Of a stretch of 64,000 bases of DNA, positions 25,653 through 32,381 are shown one piece after another; the stretch's first letter is position 1, and each line of letters starts with the position of its first letter. Below the pieces are notes generated by a model, which was not told the origin of the DNA, ran no database searches, and saw only the letters and a program-made list of their open reading frames with translations. The stretch is from contig NZ_JACHCR010000003.1 in the NCBI RefSeq assembly GCF_014205845.1, forward strand, positions 320,281-384,280, read 5' to 3'. Origin of the DNA: Mucilaginibacter cryoferens. Its GTDB lineage: Bacteria > Bacteroidota > Bacteroidia > Sphingobacteriales > Sphingobacteriaceae. A program made the position numbers and the translations under genes.

Positions 25653-26786
25653 TTAAATTTTCCCTATCACCAGCTCCGCCACTTCCTCTCCTACCAAACT
25701 TCCCATAGCCACGCCCATGCCATTACACCGTACGGCGCAAAAAATATTGGGTTTTAGCTCTTTTACAATTGGACTTAGTTGTTCGCCGAAGCCCATGATG
25801 CCGCTCCACCAATAATCGATCTCTGCTTTTTGATTGGGCAGAATAACCTCGTTAAGGTAGCTGATGAGCTTTTCTTTTACCACATCGGTATGGCCAAACT
25901 CCCAGGTTTCTTCGGCCTTGTAGTTAAGGTTACGGCCGCCGCCGAAAAGTACACGGTTATTAATGTTACGGAAATAGTAATACCCCTCGTTAAAATGATA
26001 AGTACCTTTTAGTTTTAAGTTAGGGATGGGCTTAGTTACTAATACCTGCCCCCTGCCGGGCACAACATCCAATTCGGGATATAACTGGCCGGCAAAAGCA
26101 TTGGTGGCCAATATTACTTTACCCGCTTTAAAACTCCCCTGGGTGGTTTGCAGGCTTATGTAATTATGCCCGGGCTCAATTGCCAATATCTGCACGTTAT
26201 TTAATACCAACACGCCCAACCGATACACCTTATACAATAAGGCACGCATCATTTTGCCGGTATCAAGCTGGCCTTCAAAGCGGTTGTATATCATATGGCT
26301 CACTTTATTAAAGCCAAAACCTGCAATTTTTTCATCGGCAACTGCATAAATGTCAGGCTCCCCAATAGCCTCCTGCAATAATTTATTAAGATGATCTATT
26401 TGCTCAAAAGCGATTTTCGCGGCATCGGCTTCGTTGGTCATAAACAGCTCATGGCCTCCATATTGATGGTAGCCAATGTTTTCGTCGCCCAGGTTTTGCC
26501 GTAACTTTTGCAAGCCGCGCCATTTATAATTAACCAGGCGCATGGCTTCAGCCTCCGAAGATCGGTTTATTACGTCAATTTGCTCGCTAACTGTACCAAA
26601 ACAGGCAAAACCTGCGTTTTTAGTACTGGCGCCACTGGGTAAAAAGCCCCGTTCTAATACAAGTACTTTTAACAACGGCTGCCGCCTTTTTAAATGCAGG
26701 GCCGCGCTTAAGCCAACAAGGCCACTACCGATAATAATTACATCGGCATTATCAATAAACGAAGTTTGTTCCCAGTAGGAGTACAT
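25653..26786 (-). CDS. FAD-dependent oxidoreductase (DAO family)
   Basis: 377 residues. An N-terminal dinucleotide-binding motif IIGSGLVGLSAALHLKRR (about 15-32) is followed by LVLERGFLPSGASTKNAGFA, where the SGASTKNAG loop is typical of glycine/D-amino-acid-oxidase-like enzymes that clamp FAD. Later blocks are FEGQLDTGKMMRALLYKVYR, ILATNAFAG, VPGRGQVLVTKPIP and the C-terminal CNGMGVAMGSLVGEEVAELV, which closes the FAD site. It probably oxidises an amine or amino acid in the cytoplasm; substrate unknown. Monocistronic, convergent with murF. Confidence 0.88.
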   Translation of the reverse strand: MYSYWEQTSFIDNADVIIIGSGLVGLSAALHLKRRQPLLKVLVLERGFLPSGASTKNAGFACFGTVSEQIDVINRSSEAEAMRLVNYKWRGLQKLRQNLGDENIGYHQYGGHELFMTNEADAAKIAFEQIDHLNKLLQEAIGEPDIYAVADEKIAGFGFNKVSHMIYNRFEGQLDTGKMMRALLYKVYRLGVLVLNNVQILAIEPGHNYISLQTTQGSFKAGKVILATNAFAGQLYPELDVVPGRGQVLVTKPIPNLKLKGTYHFNEGYYYFRNINNRVLFGGGRNLNYKAEETWEFGHTDVVKEKLISYLNEVILPNQKAEIDYWWSGIMGFGEQLSPIVKELKPNIFCAVRCNGMGVAMGSLVGEEVAELVIGKI

Positions 26787-27089
26787 GTTAAATCAAAAGT
26801 AAAGATTCAAAAATGCCTTTGCAATTGGCATATTTACAATACCGGAATAATTTTTGAATGTACAGTTATACAAGTACCTAAAACTACGTAATATAACAGA
26901 TAGAGCATTATTGCGGGTTGTAAAATCCATGGGCTTGAAAGGGAAAATAACATAGCGGCGAAAGACTTGCGAAGTTTTAAAAACTTCACAAACCTGTGGT
27001 CTACAACATGTTACGGGAGGTATAAAACAATGACACATAGAGAAGCCGAAGCTTTTTGAATTTTGACTTTTTAATTTTGACTTAATAAC
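26787..27089. other. Divergent intergenic region with direct repeats
   Basis: No convincing gene in this 303-bp region. The last 40 bp before the peptidase ATG hold two copies of AATTTTGACTT (around 27057-27080), a simple direct repeat. Confidence 0.35.
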
Positions 27090-27818
27090 ATGAATCACTT
27101 ATCATTAATAATTGGATACATTAGCTATAATTCTGCATGGTTGCTCATGATCCTGATTGCTGTTGTTAGCTTTATAGTACAATGGCGCTTTAAGAGCAAG
27201 TTTAAACACTATTCGGAGATCGGCCTGCTGTCTGGTCTTTCGGGTCAGGAGGTAGCCATAAAAATGCTGCGCGCCCATGGCATTACCGATGTACAGGTAA
27301 TATCTGTTGAAGGCCAGCTTACCGATCATTATAACCCCGAAACAAAAACAGTTAACCTAAGCCAGGATGTTTTTTACAGTCGTAGCATTGCGGCGGCGGC
27401 GGTTGCCGCACACGAATGCGGGCATGCGGTACAGCATGCGCAGGCTTATAGCTGGCTAACATTCCGGTCGTCGCTGGTACCTGTTATCAACATCGCATCT
27501 ACCCTAACCCAGTGGACGCTGCTTACTGGTGTAATGCTGCTGTTTTTTACCCATAATCCTTTTGTACTGGCTATTGGCGTTGCAGCGCTGGCGCTGGTTA
27601 CCTTCTTCAGTTTTGTAACCCTACCCGTTGAGTTTGATGCCAGCAGGCGCGCCTTGGCCTGGCTAAGCAACAACTACAGCATTGTACAAACCCACGAAGA
27701 ACATGACCAGGCCAAAGATGCCCTTTGGTGGGCCGCCATGACCTACGTTGTTGCCGCACTGAGCTCATTGGCTACGCTGCTGTATTACGCATCGTTTTTA
27801 TTTAACAGGCGAAATTAG
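27090..27818 (+). CDS. Membrane zinc metallopeptidase (Zn_peptidase_2 / YugP-like)
   Basis: 242 residues. There is an N-terminal hydrophobic helix (about 16-32), the zinc motif HECGHAVQHAQAY (His108, Glu109, His112), then two long hydrophobic segments (about 125-175) and a fourth near the C-terminus (VVAALSSLATLLYYASFLF). The third ligand is likely the Glu/Asp in LPVEFDASRRAL. This is the YugP/Zn_peptidase_2 family, an inner-membrane-anchored putative protease with unknown substrates. The gene ends one base before a CCCCCT repeat pair that probably works as its terminator. Confidence 0.9.
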   Translation: MNHLSLIIGYISYNSAWLLMILIAVVSFIVQWRFKSKFKHYSEIGLLSGLSGQEVAIKMLRAHGITDVQVISVEGQLTDHYNPETKTVNLSQDVFYSRSIAAAAVAAHECGHAVQHAQAYSWLTFRSSLVPVINIASTLTQWTLLTGVMLLFFTHNPFVLAIGVAALALVTFFSFVTLPVEFDASRRALAWLSNNYSIVQTHEEHDQAKDALWWAAMTYVVAALSSLATLLYYASFLFNRRN

Positions 27819-27910
27819 GCCCCCCAACCCCCTAAAGGGGGAGCTTTTTGATCTGCATATTATTACTAAATGTCTTCGCTCAATATTCCCCCTTTAGGGG
27901 TTAGGGGGCT
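27819..27910. repeat. Inverted pair of CCCCCTnAAGGGGG elements (copies 4 and 5)
   Basis: Copy 4 (27819-27845) has CCCCCTAAAGGGGGAGCT; copy 5 (27886-27910) is inverted, CCCCCTTTAGGGG then GGGGGCT. The flank AGCTTTTTGATCTGCAT after copy 4 also follows copy 1 (AGCTTTTTGATTTGCAT), so the unit is longer than the palindrome. It probably also terminates the peptidase transcript. Confidence 0.7.
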
Positions 27911-27969
27911 TTTATTTGTATATTAGTGTAACCTAAGTAAAAGTACTGTAGTCAGAGAGGTTGTAACAG

Positions 27970-28551
27970 ATGCAGAGCAAGCTTTCAGATATAGATCTTA
28001 TAACACAGACATTGGCGGGCAACCAATCGGCATATGCCGACCTGGTTAAACGGCACCAGCGCTTTGTGTTTACACTGGCTATGCGTTTTTCTAAAACCCG
28101 GGAAGATGCCGAGGAAATTGCGCAGGATTGCTTTATAAAAGCCTACCGTTCGCTAGCATCGTACAATGCGCAGGCAAAATTTAGTACCTGGCTGTACACC
28201 ATTGTGTATAATACAGCGATGACGTTTTTAAGAAAAAAACGGATAGCCACAGATTCGATGGATGATGAGGCCACTTTTATACAGGTTGAAAACCACCAAT
28301 CGGCTTTTGATACCGATAATGTGGAAAATAAATCAAGGTCTTTTTACCTTAACCAGGCCATTGAGCAATTATTGCCCGATGACGCCACCATTATTACGTT
28401 GTTTTATAAAGGCGAGCAATCGTTAGAAGAAATTGCGCAAACCCTGGGCATGGAAACCAACACCGTTAAGGTTAAACTATTTAGGGCGCGCCAGCGTTTG
28501 AAGGAAAAGCTGGAGCGCAATTTAAAACACGAGGTTAAAGAACTGATATGA
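27970..28551 (+). CDS. ECF-type RNA polymerase sigma factor
   Basis: 193 residues. Region 2 is QRFVFTLAMRFSKTREDAEE followed by IAQDCFIKAYRSL and FSTWLYTIVYNTAM (about 30-85). Region 4 is the helix-turn-helix SLEEIAQTLGMETNTVKVKL followed by FRARQRLK (about 150-180). Small size and lack of regions 1 and 3 make it group 4. Its stop overlaps the start of the next gene by four bases, a membrane protein that probably holds it inactive. The signal is unknown. Confidence 0.95.
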   Translation: MQSKLSDIDLITQTLAGNQSAYADLVKRHQRFVFTLAMRFSKTREDAEEIAQDCFIKAYRSLASYNAQAKFSTWLYTIVYNTAMTFLRKKRIATDSMDDEATFIQVENHQSAFDTDNVENKSRSFYLNQAIEQLLPDDATIITLFYKGEQSLEEIAQTLGMETNTVKVKLFRARQRLKEKLERNLKHEVKELI

Positions 28552-29051
28552 ACACCATAGAAGAAAAACTCTGGAATTACATTGATGGCACCTGCACACC
28601 CGCAGAGCAGGATGCTATTGCCCTGCTTATTGAGCAGGACGATGTGTATAGAAAAAAACACCAGGAGTTACTGCTGCTAAACCAGGAGTTTGCAGCCATA
28701 GAACTTGATGAACCATCAATGGCATTTACTTATAATGTGATGGAAACCATACGCACAGAAAACGCGCGCCAGCCCCTTAAGGCTGCTATTGATAAACGCG
28801 TAATAATGGGCGTGGGCATTTTCTTTGTTTTTACCATACTTGCTTTATTGGTTTTCACAATCGCCAACATTCATTTGCAATCTTCGGCTTTTGATGTAAA
28901 TGTTAAACTGCCTACAAGTATTAAACTACCCAATGCAGGCAATATTTTTAGCAGCCCCGTATTTAAATGGTTTGTTGTGTTTGACGTTGTACTGGCCCTC
29001 TTTTTAACAGACAGCTATTTGCGTAGAAAAAGGGCGACAAAACACGCCTAA
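28548..29051 (+). CDS. Probable anti-sigma factor, membrane-anchored
   Basis: 167 residues. The cytoplasmic N-terminus (EEKLWNYIDGTCTPAEQDAI ... LEQDDVYRKKHQEL) has the pattern of Bacteroidota anti-sigma proteins (W-x-Y-x-D-G-x-x-x-x-x-E). Two hydrophobic segments follow at about 83-107 (VIMGVGIFFVFTILALLVFT) and 138-158 (WFVVFDVVLALFLTD). The start overlaps the sigma gene stop (ATGA), indicating translational coupling. Family call is from context plus the N-terminal pattern. Confidence 0.75.
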   Translation: MNTIEEKLWNYIDGTCTPAEQDAIALLIEQDDVYRKKHQELLLLNQEFAAIELDEPSMAFTYNVMETIRTENARQPLKAAIDKRVIMGVGIFFVFTILALLVFTIANIHLQSSAFDVNVKLPTSIKLPNAGNIFSSPVFKWFVVFDVVLALFLTDSYLRRKRATKHA

Positions 29052-29227
29052 AGTGTTTACCATGCTATACGCAAAAGCTGACAGTTACTAAATCATCAAT
29101 TTAATTTTAACTTGATGTGTAATCTCAATATCTATTTTTTAAGCCCTGTAACGCTATAAATGCAGTTTTCTAAAAAAACTTACGAAGTTTTTTATTTTGG
29201 TATAGTAATTGTATAGGTATATATGAA

Positions 29228-29303
29228 CTGGTAATCCTTACCGGTTTAATTGTGATAAGGTTTAGGTTGAAAGTCGCCCGACGCAAGGTCTGGGCGGCTT
29301 TTA
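29228..29303 (+). ncRNA. Candidate small RNA, copy A
   Basis: Order: a 7-bp hairpin CTGGTAA/TTACCGG (29228-29244, one wobble), the 19-nt core ATTGTGATAAGGTTTAGGT (29249-29267), then a terminator stem AAGTCGCCC/GGGCGGCTT with a T tail (about 29271-29303). The 19-nt core is identical at 56201-56219, again between a hairpin and a terminator. The 5' end is unknown. Confidence 0.5.
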
Positions 29304-29326
29304 TTGTTTTATGGGCATGCCGACTA

Positions 29327-29361
29327 ATGTGCAGATATGCAAATTACAGGTGTGCAGATTA
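29327..29361. repeat. Dispersed ATGTGCAGAT-family repeat, copy 4
   Basis: ATGTGCAGATATGCAAAT then a GTGTGCAGAT unit; the first 18 bases are identical to copy 2 at 21689. Confidence 0.6.
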
Positions 29362-29478
29362 TTACAATCTGTCTTTAACAATATCCATATCAAACTTATA
29401 GATTGCCTCCCGAAGTAAATTGATTGATAGAACAGCTATCTCTTTACTGTCGGCAAACCCTTTTGCCTGTTTGGCCAT
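29362..29478 (-). CDS. Possible 38-residue small protein
   Basis: ATG at 29478, stop at 29362-29364. Sequence starts MAKQAKGFADSKEIAVLSIN and ends YKFDMDIVKDRL. It is evenly polar/hydrophobic and could form one amphipathic helix. There is no strong ribosome-binding site, which is normal in this phylum. It may be a real small protein, a decayed gene fragment, or chance. Confidence 0.3.
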   Translation of the reverse strand: MAKQAKGFADSKEIAVLSINLLREAIYKFDMDIVKDRL

Positions 29479-29530
29479 TAATTATTGTGTTGTATTAAAA
29501 ACCTTACATTAATTAAACATTGATATTATA

Positions 29531-29538
29531 TACATTTG
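29531..29538 (+). promoter_or_regulatory. -7 element of the PfkB kinase promoter
   Basis: TACATTTG is a perfect TAnnTTTG match 48 bp upstream of the ATG at 29587. No good -33 partner is seen. Confidence 0.5.
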
Positions 29539-29586
29539 CAACTCGCTTCTGATTGGTAAGGAGCTTATTCAAAATAAATAAAAGGC

Positions 29587-30480
29587 ATGTACGATATTTG
29601 TTGCGTTGGGCATATTACGTTGGATAAAGTGGTAACTCCCCGTGCGGTTGCTCATATGGCCGGCGGCACCTCTTTCTATTTTTCTAACGCCATTCGCAAT
29701 ATGAATGTGAGCTATACGCTGGTAACCACGCTTGCCCAAAGTGAGATGGTTGTTGTTGAGAAACTGCGCGCCAAAGGCATCCATGTAAATGCATCAGCCT
29801 GCGGCCTATCGGTTTATTTCGAAAACATCTACACCGAAAACCAAGACCATCGCACACAGCGTGTACTGCAAAAAGCAAACCCTTTTACCGCCGGGCAACT
29901 ACAGGATGTAAATGCTAAAATATTCCATCTGGGCCCCTTGTTGGCCGATGACATGCCGGTTTCATTGATAAAAGAACTAAGCAGCCGCGGCCGCGTATCC
30001 CTTGATGTACAAGGCTATTTGCGCAAGGTTGAAAACGAGAACGTGGTTCCAATTGATTGGGCCGATAAGCGTGAAGGCCTGCAATATGTTGATATATTAA
30101 AAGCCAACGAGTACGAAACAGAAGTACTTACCGGCAGTAAAGATATTTACGAAGGTGCCCGTATCTTAGCCGACTGGGGGGTAAAAGAAGTTGTTATTAC
30201 CCTGGGCAGCATGGGCTCTGTTATTTATACCGATGGTGTATTTTATAATATCCCGGCCTATGTGCCCACTGCTGTTGTTGACGCTACCGGCTGCGGCGAT
30301 ACTTATATGGCCGGATACTTATGCCAACGTATAAAAGGAGCCTCTTTTCAGCAAGCCGGTGAATTTGCCGCCGCTATGGCCAGCTTTAAAATAGAATCTT
30401 CGGGACCATTTACCGGTACAGAAGAGGATGTGCTAAGCCTTTTAGACACCGGTGTTAAAACCTACAGCCACGAACGTTAA
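29587..30480 (+). CDS. PfkB-family carbohydrate/nucleoside kinase
   Basis: 297 residues of the ribokinase fold. The N-terminal strand MYDICCVGHITLDKVV and GGTSFYFSNAI bind substrate. The C-terminal signature VDATGCGDTYMAGYLC (about 233-248) has the catalytic Asp and the anion hole, with Cys in place of the common Ala (GAGD to GCGD). NEYETEVLTG and VITLGSMGSVIY match the nucleotide-binding part. It phosphorylates a sugar, inositol or nucleoside with ATP; which one cannot be decided. Monocistronic with its own promoter and a terminator at 30621. Confidence 0.9.
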   Translation: MYDICCVGHITLDKVVTPRAVAHMAGGTSFYFSNAIRNMNVSYTLVTTLAQSEMVVVEKLRAKGIHVNASACGLSVYFENIYTENQDHRTQRVLQKANPFTAGQLQDVNAKIFHLGPLLADDMPVSLIKELSSRGRVSLDVQGYLRKVENENVVPIDWADKREGLQYVDILKANEYETEVLTGSKDIYEGARILADWGVKEVVITLGSMGSVIYTDGVFYNIPAYVPTAVVDATGCGDTYMAGYLCQRIKGASFQQAGEFAAAMASFKIESSGPFTGTEEDVLSLLDTGVKTYSHER

Positions 30481-30620
30481 GACACAAGTACTAAGGAGGA
30501 AGTCAAAAGTCTGCTTTTTCTATTTTCCATACTTAGAACTTATCTATTTGGGCTAAAGACTAAGCGTCAATTTATTGATGACACGACACCAACAATCAAT
30601 TATATCATAAAGACATCCGG

Positions 30621-30643
30621 AGCCGCATTAAAGCGGCTTTTTT
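30621..30643 (+). terminator. Terminator of the PfkB kinase gene
   Basis: AGCCGC (30621-30626) pairs with GCGGCT (30633-30638), then a T6 run. It is 140 bp after the stop, so the transcript would have a long 3' untranslated region. Confidence 0.7.
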
Positions 30644-30744
30644 GTTATTATAAACTGCCGCATCATTTTTTTTAAAACATTTTTAGTTATATGGCTATTA
30701 TATATACATCTATATATGAAACCATTAACTAAAAACACACTATC

Positions 30745-30900
30745 ATGAACTCATTATTGTATATCATAGCCGTTATTCTATTAATAGGCTGGGCAATCGG
30801 CGTATTTTTCACCTCTGTTGGCAGCCTTATCCACGTATTGCTGGTTATAGCTATAATTGCGGTGATATTGGGCATTATAAGGCGGCCAACTGCCATTTAA
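30745..30900 (+). CDS. Small membrane protein, lmo0937 type
   Basis: 51 residues: MNSLLYIIAVILLIGWAIGV followed by a Gly/Ser turn and LIHVLLVIAIIAVILGIIRR. Two membrane helices with WxIGxFxxxxGxLIHxLLVIAII match the lmo0937-type small membrane proteins widespread in Bacteroidota and Firmicutes, whose function is unknown and which are often stress-induced. It is short but well placed between a promoter-length gap and an 18-bp terminator stem. Confidence 0.8.
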   Translation: MNSLLYIIAVILLIGWAIGVFFTSVGSLIHVLLVIAIIAVILGIIRRPTAI

Positions 30901-30913
30901 GCCCATATAAAAT

Positions 30914-30954
30914 AAACGAAAAAAGCTCCGGGGATACCGGAGCTTTTTTCGTTT
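30914..30954. terminator. 18-bp stem bidirectional terminator
   Basis: AAACGAAAAAAGCTCCGG (30914-30931) pairs perfectly with CCGGAGCTTTTTTCGTTT (30937-30954), loop of 5. Shared by the convergent small membrane protein and glutathione peroxidase genes. Confidence 0.92.
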
Positions 30955-30967
30955 TATAAGCTAAGCC

Positions 30968-31486
30968 TTAATTAAGGTATTTTGTAATATCCTCAGACAG
31001 TGGCGTGGTTTGCGACCTGAAACGGTGAATCAGCTTACCGTTTTCATCAACCAAAAACTTCTCAAAATTCCATTTAATGTCGCCGGTAAACTCTGGGTTT
31101 GGCGCAGTGGTAAGGTATTGAAACAATGGGTCGATATCTAATCCCAACACGCTCACTTTACCGCTCATCGGGAAGCTAACGTTAAAGTTCTCTTTGCAGA
31201 AAGTTTTAATATCCTGGTTGGTACCAGGCTCCTGGCCACCAAAGTTATTGGCAGGAAAACCTACTACAACCAGTTTGCCTTTATATTTTTCGGCCAATGC
31301 TTCCAGGTCTTTGTATTGTTTTGTAAAACCACATTTTGAAGCGGTATTAACAATCAGTACTTTTTTGCCTTTGTATTTGGCCAAAGAAAAGTTTTCGCCG
31401 TCGATAGTTTTTAATTTAAACTCATAAACCGACGATGGGGCCACTGTCATTAAAACAAAGCCCAATATTAAAGTAAGTAATTTCAT
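30968..31486 (-). CDS. Glutathione peroxidase family protein (Cys type, exported)
   Basis: 172 residues. The peroxidatic Cys is in NTASKCGFTKQYKDLEAL (Cys52), then GFPANNFGGQEPG with the conserved Gln and KWNFEKFLVD with the conserved Trp/Asn, which complete the catalytic tetrad. It reduces peroxides, in bacteria usually with thioredoxin as donor. A Cys in TFCKENF may be the resolving residue. The N-terminus MKLLTLILGFVLMTVAP looks like a signal peptide or anchor, so it probably works in the periplasm. Monocistronic. Confidence 0.93.
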   Translation of the reverse strand: MKLLTLILGFVLMTVAPSSVYEFKLKTIDGENFSLAKYKGKKVLIVNTASKCGFTKQYKDLEALAEKYKGKLVVVGFPANNFGGQEPGTNQDIKTFCKENFNVSFPMSGKVSVLGLDIDPLFQYLTTAPNPEFTGDIKWNFEKFLVDENGKLIHRFRSQTTPLSEDITKYLN

Positions 31487-31526
31487 GGTGTTTAATAATT
31501 GAAGGTTAAACAGATATATGGTAAAA

Positions 31527-31958
31527 TTAGCTAATAAAACTTCGCTTCGCTAAATACTCATCCTCTTTTTGCGTCATTTTTTTCTTTGTAACAACACTTT
31601 TATCTGTGTAGCCTAAAAGATGCAACGCGCCGTGTATAATTACCCTATGCAGTTCCTCCGTTTCGGCATGGCCAAATTTGGCTGCGTTTTCCCTAATGCG
31701 TTCTATCGAGATAAAAATATCGCCAACTATCTCGCCCTCAACCCCGCTATTATCAAAGGTGATAATATCTGTATAGGTATCATGATTGAGATATTGCTGG
31801 TTAAGTGGCAACAGGTAAGCATCTGAGCAAAAAACGTAAGTAAGTTCTTTCAACTTAAAACCCTCTGCTACGATGGTATCTTTTATCCACTGGCGCACAA
31901 GGGTTTTATTTTTTAGCTTATAGCTAATATCTTCTTCAAAAAACTGAATAGCGGGCAT
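31527..31958 (-). CDS. ybeY: Endoribonuclease YbeY, rRNA maturation
   Basis: 143 residues. The zinc site is in HRVIIHGALHLLGYTDKSVV (three spaced residues of the H-x3-H-x5-H type; the last His of the E. coli protein is replaced here by the TDK found in this phylum). Also seen are LNHDTYTDIITFD and GDIFISIERIREN. It processes 16S rRNA 3' ends and aids ribosome quality control. Its ATG overlaps the stop of the upstream RsbW-like gene (TAATG), so it is translationally coupled to it. Confidence 0.92.
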   Translation of the reverse strand: MPAIQFFEEDISYKLKNKTLVRQWIKDTIVAEGFKLKELTYVFCSDAYLLPLNQQYLNHDTYTDIITFDNSGVEGEIVGDIFISIERIRENAAKFGHAETEELHRVIIHGALHLLGYTDKSVVTKKKMTQKEDEYLAKRSFIS

Positions 31959-32380
31959 TATATTTTAAAATGTAGTTCAATTTCGTTGCCCGATGCATTA
32001 AAAATGCACTGATCGGCAAGGTGTTTAATAATAAATACGCCACGGCCGGTAAGGCTTTCCAGATTTTCCGGCGCGGTTGGATCGGCCAGGTGGTTGTAAT
32101 CAAACCCGTTCCCCTGGTCGGTAACTGTCCATACCGCACGCTTAGCGTCAACCTCGGCATTAATGATCACCTTTTTGGCCACATCCAGTTTATTGCCATG
32201 TATAATGGCATTTATCGCAGCTTCGTTTAAGCAGGTCATCATATTGGCGAAGGTATCTTCTGCGATATGATATTTATCAGCAATTTGTTCTATCAGCGCT
32301 TCAAGCTGCGTTATGCTCTCCGGGTTCGACGGCAGCTGTAACGTGAATAATTCGCTGGTTTGAACATTTGCCTGTTCCAT
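31958..32380 (-). CDS. RsbW-like anti-sigma/ATP-binding regulatory kinase
   Basis: 140 residues from ATG 32380. HATPase_c_2 motifs: N box CLNEAAINAIIHGN (about 50-65), then VTDQGNGFDYNHLADPTAP and LESLTGRGVFIIKHLAD (ATP lid). These small GHKL kinases phosphorylate anti-anti-sigma partners or modulate sigma factors. The start at 32380 lies one base after the stop of the DUF4175 gene; an in-frame start at 32404 would overlap that gene. Coupled to ybeY downstream. No partner STAS-domain gene is seen nearby. Confidence 0.85.
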   Translation of the reverse strand: MEQANVQTSELFTLQLPSNPESITQLEALIEQIADKYHIAEDTFANMMTCLNEAAINAIIHGNKLDVAKKVIINAEVDAKRAVWTVTDQGNGFDYNHLADPTAPENLESLTGRGVFIIKHLADQCIFNASGNEIELHFKI

Positions 32381-32381
32381 G

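Larger units (their letters stand above)
29052..29586. other. Intergenic region: small-RNA-like locus, repeat, small frame and promoter
   Basis: This 535-bp gap holds the candidate RNA at 29228-29303, repeat copy 4 at 29327-29361, a 38-codon minus-strand frame at 29362-29478, and a perfect -7 TACATTTG at 29531-29538. Nothing else is seen. Confidence 0.5.

Noticed and set aside
26793..27098. 101-codon minus-strand frame before the zinc peptidase
   Set aside because: Runs back through simple repeats, overlaps the peptidase start, and has no coherent protein pattern.
30968..31486. Selenocysteine in the glutathione peroxidase
   Set aside because: The peroxidatic residue is encoded as Cys, with no in-frame TGA.
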